Below, one piece after another: positions 55,796 through 64,000 of a stretch of 64,000 bases of DNA (the first letter of the stretch is position 1; each line of letters opens with the position of its first letter). A program made the position numbers and the translations under genes. The stretch covers positions 767,501 to 831,500 of the forward strand of contig CAWZYM010000301.1 in NCBI GenBank assembly GCA_963966185.1, read 5' to 3'. The DNA comes from Rhabditoides inermis. Lineage: Eukaryota > Nematoda > Chromadorea > Rhabditida > Rhabditidae. The notes under the pieces were generated by a model. That model did not search any database, was not told the DNA's origin, and was given only the letters and a program-made list of their open reading frames with translations.

Positions 55796-58700
55796 GAGGG
55801 GGAGACAAGAACGGGTGAGAGTATTGCAGTGTGTCGACTCTTCTCGACAAGGGCACTCTCTATGTGAATGAGCTGGCCACAGCCGGAGCCGCCTGGCCCT
55901 GTGTTGTGAGTGCTCCATTTAGTTTAAAAATTTATCTGTATTACCAAAATTATATCGTAGTACCTTTGGATTTTGAATTATTGTTCAGGTTCTTGTCGCT
56001 CGCGCGCTCTCTGCCCATCATGCCAACATCAACCAAATGGCTGGCAACAAGGAGTGGGTGGTTTTAGTTATATTTAATGTTTTGTAATTACTAGATAACA
56101 TTTCAACGTTTCTCTGAAAAAGTGTGGGAACAATTCGTAGACGGTCCACATGAGTTCGATGACAGATGGAAAGAGGTAATGGGACAATATGGCTGATTGT
56201 TGTGATTGTCAGATGGGTGGAGTGCGTGGAGCGCGTGCTGCACTTGGACGAGTCGAGCTACGCGATGCAGCTGCTGCTGGGGGCGGGAGACGGACAGACG
56301 AGGGTCGTCCGCATGTGCCAGAGCGCCATCGCTGTCAGTCAATGCACACCTTTTCTTTTGGGATTTTAGCATTAGTTTGTATCGTTTACATCATGTTCTT
56401 GTGTATCTTCAGTACTTGATCTAGTGATATCATTGCAGAGTGAGTGTGAGCAGCTGCGTTCGTCTGAGCGCGCCTCGTTCCTGCGCGCGTGGTGCGAGGT
56501 GGTGTGTGTCAAGAGGGCCAGCACATTCGCCGCCGACCCCCCCACACTACAGGTTCCTATACTCTGTGCGCATATGTAGATGTTTCACTGGAATTAGGAT
56601 CGGCGCGAAGCGCCGATCGTTTGGGTCTTATCCAGCGGCGCGCAGAAACGCTCGGCCCGGAGGGCCGCCAAAATCGCTTGTAAATCATTAAAATAATAAT
56701 TGTTTCAGAGTTATATCAAGATCTTGTTTCTAAATCGTCCGTTGAACAACTATAAACAAAAATAAAACATGAAACAATAGTTTTATATCCAAAAGTATGT
56801 TCGCTGGTTAGGTCTGCACGTCTGTCAGTTGTGCAGCTGTTCGCTGATTCGCTGAAAGGCCCGCTCACTAGCCCCGCCCCCGCGCGCTCATTGGTTCGTG
56901 ATGCGGAATGTGTGCGGGAGAGCGCGATAATGTGCCCACTGTTTGTGATTTGCGTCGTCGTTCACGCGCGTTGTTTTGTTGTTGTTATCTTTGTTGTTTA
57001 AAATACATTAAAAAAAGAAGAAAATTTCTTCGAAATTCAACAAAAGGACATTCATTCTCTTCTGAAAAGTACAAGCGTAAAGTAGCTCTGTTTGGGTTCA
57101 TCTCAATTCAACAAAAGCACATGCATAAAACTATTATTTCTACACTAAACAATAAACACAAACCTGCTCTCTCAAAACGATCACAAATCCATTGACAATC
57201 AAATGCCAATATGAATATACTATTGCACACACACATTCTATCACTCACATTCTATTAACCCGTTTATCAAATGAGTCATATATGAAAAAGCTCTTGTGTT
57301 TGTATACATTCAAAAATAATGAAAACATCATTGTAAACTTAACGATTGTTCTATAGCTGTTTATTGATTTTCACAAAGCTTCCATAAGAAATACGAAAAT
57401 ATATTATGTAGCCCCTATTAATAAATTATCGATAAAGTATACGTTTCTACATATCGTTTGAGAGAGCAGGTTTGTGTTTATTGTTTAGTGTAGAAATAAT
57501 AGTTTTATGCATGTGCTTTTGTTGAATTGAGATGAACCCAAACAGAGCTACTTTACGCTTGTACTTTTCAGAAGAGAATGTGTTTTGTTCTATGCTCGCA
57601 ATAAGTTGCGCGCGGTGGGGTAGATCAGAGGAAGACGGAGAGTTAGCTCTCGGCAATACCGCGCAAAACAAAAGAGGCAGACGGTTATGACCCCGTGTTT
57701 CGAACTGCAAGCGAGGTAGATCGAAAACTATCGCTCTGGCGCAGAGTATAAAACACTCATAACTCTTTTCCAGATTCTGGGCACACTCGCCCGTCTGGCG
57801 TTCCTGGAGGACTCGACTGGCTGGTGCGGGCTCAAGGAGCAGTTGTACAACATGTACATGGTGGGTAGAGAACTAGCTTGACTCGCTCGGCTTTCATTTT
57901 TTGCCGCACATTTGTAATAGTGTGTCTGTTTGCAGCAAGTGCTAGTGTCTTGGCGAGAGTCCTCGAAAGGTCTCTTCTCCATGTTCACTGCCGACCAGCC
58001 CCCGCCCCCACTCATCGCAGATGCAGACATGGGGTGCGATTATGTTTTTGTGGACCTTATGTTTCATATTTTTATTGATACTACAAATATTGTTTTAAAT
58101 ATCTATTAGGCAGTGTGTTGTAGATCAGTTGATGTGGTACTTTCAGTGTTCACCCCTGGGCCACCCATCTTCTTCTCATCGTGGAGGAGACAGCACACGC
58201 ACAGTTCTACCAACATGTGTGGTGAGTGGCTAGGCAAGGAGTACCGGAAGAGTGTACTGTAGGTGTGGGTACTGTACTTGTCTCTTTCAGGGAGGCCCTC
58301 GCGAAGAAGGACAAGTGCACCATCGAATCGGCTGTCAAGGTGGGTTTGAAGGGGTTTCCTGTATAATCAGCAGTTGGGGGATTTGGTGTTTCATGCACCA
58401 CAATGCAATTTATAATTGTGTATGGTTTGAGAAGGCGCAGTCGAAGTGTTCCCTTGCTCTGCCAGTGGAGAGACTGCACTGCTTCCGATGGGCACGATTC
58501 GTGGGTGGAGAGGCACAGGGCACGGAGGTGAGAGAGAGAAAGAGAGAGAAGGGAGAGGAAAGAAAGTGAAGGAAGGGGTAGTGCTACTTCACTAAGCGTT
58601 ACATATTTGGCATCTGTAAATACACGTGACAGGTGCATCCGCTCGCAGTGCAGCACATGGCGACGCAGATATTCGCGAGGAGAGAGGCTGGAGGGTGGGT

Positions 58701-60150
58701 GTCCACAGTACCCTTTCTCTTGTCCCGCTTGAATGTGTCTTTCAGCCTTCGCTGTTTCTCCCGCCGTCTCCTATCCGCCCTCTCTCCCTGCCACGAACAC
58801 ATTGAGGCTGCCAAGAAGGCACTGGAGGAAACGACGGAAGAGTGAGTGGGCATATTAGTCAATAAATCAATATCATCAATTACACGTTCCACCTATATCG
58901 ACTTGCTCTGTTTGCAGTGGCGGTCTGTTCCGTGCCGTTCTGTCGTGGCTTCGTTCGGATGGGGACGTGGGCTCAGCTGGCTTCGACTTTGGCCGACTCG
59001 ACCTCGACTATCTACTGCAGATGGTGCTCGCCGATGACAAGGTGAGAGAAAGTACAGTAGACACACAATGCCTTGGTCGTCTTCAGAACGTGTGGCTGGA
59101 CTTCGTGGACCTCGTTCGAATCAAGACCACTGTCGCCGAGGAACTCAGGTAAACGGGTTTGATTGGTATTTTTATCAGAAAAATATCCGAATGATATTTA
59201 TGTGTCTTTTTCACTGATCTGATTTCCTTCTGGATGTTGATTGTTGCAGGCTGTACCGTCTGGCGTGTCACGAGGAGCGGCGACAGGCGGCCGGTCCAGC
59301 AGCCAAGTGGGACGGACCGAATATCAGGGACAGGGTGAGCTTTTGTTTGATGCCAAGGATTTATTAGCGTTCATCCCCGATTACTACTCAATATGAAATT
59401 TTGAAACATATAATGTATAGGTGTCAACCTGTTGGTTTTTATGTCTGGGCAAAACTGGACACAGCGATTGTAACGTACATATTTGGCGCACAGCTATTTG
59501 AAGATGTGTGTTTCAGTTGACGCGCGCGTCGGCCCTGCCTCCAATGCCCCAGCATCCCGGTCTCACACCCGCGCCTGTCATCCCCACCGCATTCCAACCA
59601 CACGTCATACACACCGCACTACAGCCAATCATCGCCCGCATGGACAAGCTGTCACAGTCAGTTGCTCACTTGTTCACCCACCAAACCAATCACACAAACG
59701 TTTTATTTAACCGAACAGGGGAAATGCGGCGAGCCGAACACGAAACTACTGTGGGGCTGTAACTGATTGTAAATCATAAATCAAAACGAGAAGACGAAAC
59801 GAGTAGGGCTGGGCGTGTCTTCGGTGGGCGGAGCTTCTCAGGGGGTGTCGACGGATTCGACGCGGCGTCCCTTGCGGGGGTGCTTGTTGTTGGAGCGAGA
59901 GCGGCGGCTGGAGTGGCGGCGACTGCGGCTGCGACGTCCAGCGAGGACGGGGCGACGACGGGGCGCGCGGCGGCCGCGGTGGCCATCACCCTGCAGGGGG
60001 AAGCGTACGGGGCAGGGCAGACGGGGGCTTACGCGGTGGTAGTTGAGCAGCTCCTGCATAGACTCGAACGGAGGCAAGCCGTTGGTACTGTGCGGGCGGC
60101 CGTTGTTCACAGTGAGCGCAACGTGCCTGCAAGGATCACATCACTGCCTC

Positions 60151-60193
<43 letters not shown>

Positions 60194-62017
60194 ACGCACT
60201 CGAAGTCCCCGTTGTGCTTGGCGACAGCGATGTAGAGGGGCGGACGCTGGACGGAGTGTTTCTTGAGACGGTGGTACAAGACGAAATGAGCCATCAGAGC
60301 GTGTGCCAGAATGTCCGCGTTGCGAAGGCTCATCGTTCCCAGGTACTCCTCCTCACTCTCCAGCTCGAAGTGAGGCGGCCTGTCAATGCGAGTGTACGGC
60401 GGGTACTGTAGCTACAGTACTCACGGGACTTCGCTGTGAGACGCGGACGAGGAGAGCTCCATGTAGCTGGGCGAGTCAGCCACATGCATCTTGCGGAGGC
60501 GAGTCGTGACAGAGGAGCGGCGGGAACGCGAAGGAGACCGCGACTGCGAGCGAGAACGACGACGCTGCAAAGGATACTGTGCATTGAAAAGGGGTACTGT
60601 AGTGTACCGGCACGGCAGCAGCCTGACGGTGACGAGGAGAGAGCGCAAGCGGGCCTTTCTTGTACTGAAAATGGGTACTGTAGCGTACAGTATTCTTGTA
60701 TCTACCGTACCTGGCGCTGACGGCTGTTGGATCGACGGCGGATAGGAGAGCGGGATTCGCGGCGGAGATTGGGCATGCGGGAAGGGCGGAGGGGAGAGGG
60801 CGCGCGGTCGGAGGAGTCGTCCGAGACGAGACGCACCCCGTCCGCCTCGGGAGACGGCGGCTCGTGGCGGGGCAGCCGGCGGAAGTGCCCGTCCCCCCTC
60901 TGCTGCTGCTCCGCCTTGCGCTGCGCCTTCTTGCCGCTACTCTTGCGGGCGCTCCTGGGAGAGGCCGGACGGCGCGCGGGAGACGCGGCGCGCACGGGGG
61001 AGAAGGCCTGCGGGCGAGGCGCAGGCTGCTGGCGGCGCACCGGCGAACGCGGACGCTGCACACGCTGCATCGGCTGCGCCACCGGAACCGGCTCATCCTC
61101 CGGATCAGAATCCTCGTGTATCTGGAACGACGCCGGCGGCGGCGGCTGGCGAGGGACAGACCGACGGTCGCGCGCCTCCTGCATCTAAAGGGGCGGAGTC
61201 ATAGGGGCGGGGCGAGGGAGAGGACGTACGAAGAAGGGTCCGAGCGAGCTGTTGGAAGTGGAGAGTGCGGAGCGAGACACGGACGAGAGCGAGTTTGACC
61301 GAGAAGCAGAAGAGAGCGAGTTGGAGCGGGAGGAGACGGTGTTGGTGATGTCTCCCAGTGCACGGCGGGGCTGCCTGACAGAGAGAGGGGGAGGGGGAGG
61401 GGGAGGAGGAGCACGACTCACTGGTACACCGGCTCGTCAGGGTCGATTTCGCGATAGCGCTCGGAGAGCTCCCTCCGGGATGAGTTGGAGTTGGAGATGT
61501 TGCGGGAGGAGGACGGTCGACCGCCGAGTGGCTGGCGATTCGGCTGCTGCTGCCTGCTCATATCTCTGGCGAGGACGGGAGAAGAGTGCGGCAGGGCACA
61601 CCGAGACAGGCTTATCAACTCTCCAACGCCTCCACCCAAAGAGAGGCTGCAGGAAAATGAGGATGTAAAGTTGGCATGGAAAGTGAGGTAGTGGGGAAAT
61701 TACCGGATGGAGTTGTGTTTTGACGCTCTCATTGCAGGCAGTTTGTGGCGCAGACGGATTCGGTGGACGCGTCCGACGTGGCATACACGGAGCTGCTCGG
61801 AAGGTACGGTAGAGGAGATACTGTAAGGAGTGTGGCATACGGTAAGCTTGCAGACTGTACATTGGCCATCTGAGACAGCTCGATATCCAATTGCGTTGCG
61901 GGAGGTGCGCGCAACCGGGGAGTACTGCTGTGCAGGTAAAAGGAGAAAGAGAGAGAGAGAAAGAGAGAGAGAGCGATAGAGAGAGAGAGATAGAGATAGA
62001 GATAGAGAGATAGAGAT

Positions 62018-62051
<34 letters not shown>

Positions 62052-63945
62052 CTGCCCCACTGTCAGGTGACGATCAGCGAGTTCAACTCGACCACCGACG
62101 CACAGATGACACAGAACAGGTGAGCTCGATCACGTGAAAGAAGCTACTATTATGTATTTCTTGCGGGAACATTTGTTGAGTGTATCTAAAGGGAGATTGT
62201 TTATAAGTTGTTCATACCATGTGTAGTTGTATTGTTGATTCCATGTGTACCTTTTAAGTGAGTGAGTGTGTGTTTTAGGGAGGCTCGATCCTCGCACGTG
62301 TCCGATGCGCAGTCTCAGCTCCTGGATGAGGCTGCCCTGCAGTGCGCACAACTCGAGAATGTCGCATTGTCAGTTTTTTCTTCGTTAAAATTTTTTTTTC
62401 AAAGTTCTGAAAGCGTCTATCAGAGTGTGAAGAAACATAGTTGTTCAAATGTATGTGGTTGTTGTGCAGCCAGATCGCTCTTCTCGCCCGCCACACCCCG
62501 CCCACTGGACGACCGGCGCTCCAGATGTGCGGACGGTCAGTATACCACCGATTGATTGGTGATATGTTTTGATCCTCACAATATCTAGGCCACTACGCAT
62601 TGATATATGACTACATAATATCATTTTCTTATTGCTGTGCAACATAACTTCAATGTGCTGATGTCTGTTTCAGTACTGCGTGGCAGTTGCTGACTCGCAG
62701 TGTGTCGTTGTCTCCGTCGGTCTGTCTCTTCCCGCCAGCTGCCATCGCATTCCAACACGCACTCAAGACGATAGGATCGGTGCGTGGGGATGGTTGATGG
62801 GAATTCGGGTGACGCGGTTGAGAAACATAGATTGGAACTGGTATCAGACATTGCATTACTTGTAAATCATTGTTTTTTTCCAATAAGACAGAAGGGAAGG
62901 CACAGAGTACAGAGATAAATGGAGGGGAGAGAGGGGAGGACTTGTTTTTCCAGGAGTACATCCGTCTCCGTGCCGAGGAGCAGCGCGATGTGATGCGACT
63001 CGTGCTCGACGGATTCGTGTTCTCCCAACCACTCGTCAGTCCACTGCACGCTTTTCTACTTGCTATGTAATAGCGAGACTACACGTTCTGATTGAAAACA
63101 CAAAAACTGTAACTTGATTGTCAAATTTAATAATACGTTTAGAGGGAATGTGCTTTGTTACTATTGTAGTTTGTTGTTTGAATTTTACGATTGTTTCTAG
63201 GTCGCGTGCTTCACCCCCGAGTGTCTGTCGCCGCAGGACCTCTGTTTCACATACTCCACCCTCAGCCAGGCTGTGCAGCAACCAGAGAAGAGCCAGCGGG
63301 CAATGCAACTCATGGGTAGGCGGAGAGGGGGGGAGAGAAGGGAATGGTTCCCTTCTTGCAGGTCGACTGGCGATGGACCAGGCCGCCGCCTCACTGCCTC
63401 CCCAGCAATTCTCCGCTCTCATGCCCATGGCTTTCCAGAATCTCGCATCACAGGTACTTGTAACAGTTTTTGTTTTCGGAAAATACAATTCGGAGGTACA
63501 AATTGATTGTTGCAGACGGACCCATCGACGCCGCTGCACCAGTTGTGTCTCCAGCACCTTCAGCTCTTCGTCTTTCACCGATTCCCACACAACTACCCAG
63601 CCGGCTTGGAACTCGCTGTCAATGGTACTTTTTCGTATCGAATTCCGGGATTAGTATATTTTGGGGTAGTTGGATTTCCGTGAGATGTGGTTGATTACTC
63701 TTCTCATTGAGGCTGCAACACGCGTGTTACCCCTGTGGCTCTTCTAACTGCGTTGTGTGAGAGAGTGAAGGAGGGAGCGACAGGAGGAGACATGGATACT
63801 ACTACGGTTAGTGAAATGCTAGTTTTTTTGTGTTTCATCATATACCACCATCATTTTGCAGGCGCAGGAGTGCTGTGGTGTGTTGGCTCGCAAGCTGGCG
63901 GAATCGAGGAACAGCCTGCCTGATATGTTCGCAGTATGGGAGAAG
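48342..63945 (+). CDS. EPG5 homologue (autophagy tethering factor), 3' end beyond window
   Basis: EPG5 is a Rab7 effector that tethers autophagosomes to late endosomes and lysosomes. The start MEAVKVKKPKPKERSR resembles the Lys-rich N-terminus of EPG5. Diagnostic collinear blocks: FNHLLRLPSPVAEWAAPLVQ then LTMLSHLMRPVKCRDEFL, SSWAILSENEEDE, LVTVNETDLVAFLDQLPATD, LMRLLRDGLQTYTGNTYKQF and AKQIAMTIR, VLSSLDWGFDSAGRQHLE, CWDCLIKLKLP, YTELLGRLYIGHLRQLDIQL, VTISEFNSTTDAQMTQNREA, and continuing FVFHRFPHNYPAG to an exon ending 63945 with a donor. More than 40 exons, mostly clean GTGAGT donors. Introns 52476-54205 and 59657-61738 contain opposite-strand genes; the intron at about 56560-57770 contains a foldback element. 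About 1,500 residues are inside the window. Confidence 0.9.
50735..50776 (+). repeat. (CT)n tract in EPG5 intron
   Basis: Pure (CT)n. Confidence 0.9.
51983..52040 (+). repeat. (AC)n then (CT)n tract in EPG5 intron
   Basis: (AC)n about 22 bases joined to (CT)n about 30 bases, with no other sequence between the exons DITH and GSGLWQF. Confidence 0.9.
52575..53924 (-). CDS. Secreted/GPI-anchored Cys-rich protein (Ly6/uPAR-like pattern), nested in EPG5 intron
   Basis: ATG 53924 opens a signal peptide MLLLLFIFSLLVSVFLHEC. Exons then give GTCKGSACVTIIDDL, GCAGGSLLDSIIDGCYGISG with QYVCVC, SSACNSENKTDY, a less certain central part (NFACVMEIVSNANHL; YGMNENEMFPSVVNL), HECNTISAVTDFA, ACVAGGDFSTIKTCLGQYC, STGCIYVSLHNDT, and LIVCKGAMCNENATTA, ending in a hydrophobic tail PYSLFITALLLAIVIM before a stop at 52575. 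The recurring CKG.AC ... GC ... C.C...CN pattern, the signal peptide and the hydrophobic end suggest a GPI-anchored three-finger-like protein with two or more repeats. N-glycosylation sites (NKT, NDT, NAT) are present. The whole gene fits in the 1,730-bp EPG5 intron on the other strand. Family assignment is by pattern only. Confidence 0.7.
55752..55794 (+). repeat. (AG)n tract in EPG5 intron
   Basis: Pure (AG)n. Confidence 0.9.
56598..56667. repeat. Two GC hairpins with GAA and GGA triloops
   Basis: GATCGGCGC-GAA-GCGCCGATC (56598-56618) and CGGCCC-GGA-GGGCCG (56653-56667). The first contains GCGAAGC, a sequence known to form an exceptionally stable DNA mini-hairpin. Confidence 0.85.
57053..57580. 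mobile_element. Foldback element, family 3
   Basis: Arms 57053-57180 and 57453-57580 are nearly exact inverted copies around a 270-base AT-rich centre. It shares CAACAAAAGCACATGCAT, AAACCTGCTCT and a left flank (AAAATTTCTTCGAAATT) with family 2, but the rest of the arm differs. It lies inside an EPG5-like intron. Confidence 0.85.
59838..61561 (-). CDS. RS-rich protein with SH2-like domain, nested in EPG5 intron
   Basis: ATG 61561 gives MSRQQQPNRQPLGGRPSSSR (an in-frame ATG at 61639 is an alternative). The N-terminal half is Ser/Arg/Pro-rich with SNSLSSASRSNSLSSVSRS, an acidic patch HEDSDPEDEP, and RRSRSQSRSPSRSRRSS, typical of splicing-associated RS domains. Next comes YLGTMSLRNADILAHALMAH, FVLYHRLKK, PPLYIAVAKHNGDFECHVAL and PPFESMQELLNYHR, which follow the order of an SH2 domain (helix A, strand B, strands C-D, FxSMxELLxYH). 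The strand B arginine of FLVR that binds phosphotyrosine is not in place: the segment reads FVLYHR. A second RS block (RRSRSRRHSSRRSRS) and SVDTP end the protein. The gene lies wholly in EPG5 intron 59657-61738. SH2 plus RS is unusual; the SH2 call is by pattern. Confidence 0.65.
60155..60191 (+). repeat. (CT)n tract inside SH2-like domain intron
   Basis: Separates the two exons of the SH2-like domain. Confidence 0.9.
61936..62052 (+). repeat. (GA)n/(GATA)n tract in EPG5 intron
   Basis: GAGAGATAGAGATAGAGA units between the exon ending CAQPGSTAVQ and the exon VTISEFNS. Confidence 0.9.
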
Positions 63946-64000
63946 TGAGTGGTGCTCGAATTGAAATAACTTTCACGTTTTTATACACGTGAACAGTTAA

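Overview
The window is eukaryotic and almost certainly from a nematode. Genes are split by many short introns (often 43-60 bp) with GT..TTTCAG/TGCAG borders, and one complete gene (14425-14863) encodes a 127-residue major sperm protein, a nematode-specific sperm cytoskeletal protein. Several start codons sit directly behind a 3' splice acceptor, as expected where leader exons are trans-spliced. (CT)n/(AG)n tracts are very common in introns and spacers. I cannot name the species.

Layout. 1-7.9 kb is repeat-rich: the 3' part of a macro-domain gene (-) with a tRNA-like sequence in its intron, a 105-bp-arm foldback element followed by a ~604 bp repeat with a tRNA-like core, and an unrecognised nuclear-type gene (3787-5773, -). 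8.05-9.47 kb is a small unrecognised coiled-coil gene (+), flanked by three copies of a GC-rich module. 11.5-16.3 kb is a RECQ1-type RecQ helicase (-) with the major sperm protein gene nested in one intron on the opposite strand. A short divergent promoter separates it from a WDR31-like WD40 gene (16.8-19.7 kb, +). 20-23 kb holds a probable single-pass membrane protein (-). 26.6-32.2 kb holds a Cys-loop cation-channel subunit of the nicotinic type lacking the vicinal cysteines (-); one 2.3 kb intron contains a second foldback family, tRNA-like sequences and GC hairpins. 32.6-40.5 kb is a tandem array of four related Cys/His-rich genes (-), one apparently frameshifted, interrupted at 35.6-37.7 kb by a transposon cluster in which a 1.14 kb inverted-repeat element sits inside a site whose unoccupied counterpart is at 1.4 kb. 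43.5-46.0 kb is an acireductone-dioxygenase relative that has lost three of four metal ligands (+). 46.4-48.0 kb is an LRRC57-like leucine-rich-repeat gene (-). From 48.3 kb to the right edge runs an EPG5 homologue (+, autophagosome-lysosome tethering), whose introns host a third foldback element and two complete opposite-strand genes: a secreted or GPI-anchored Cys-rich protein and an SR-rich protein with an SH2-like domain.

The most interesting points are the repeated opposite-strand nesting (three genes in two hosts), the Cys/His-rich tandem family, the RS plus degenerate SH2 protein, the foldback families whose arms co-vary, and the internal occupied/empty-site pair. Exon borders were read by eye from splice consensus, reading frame and remembered family patterns; outer coordinates are firmer than every internal border.
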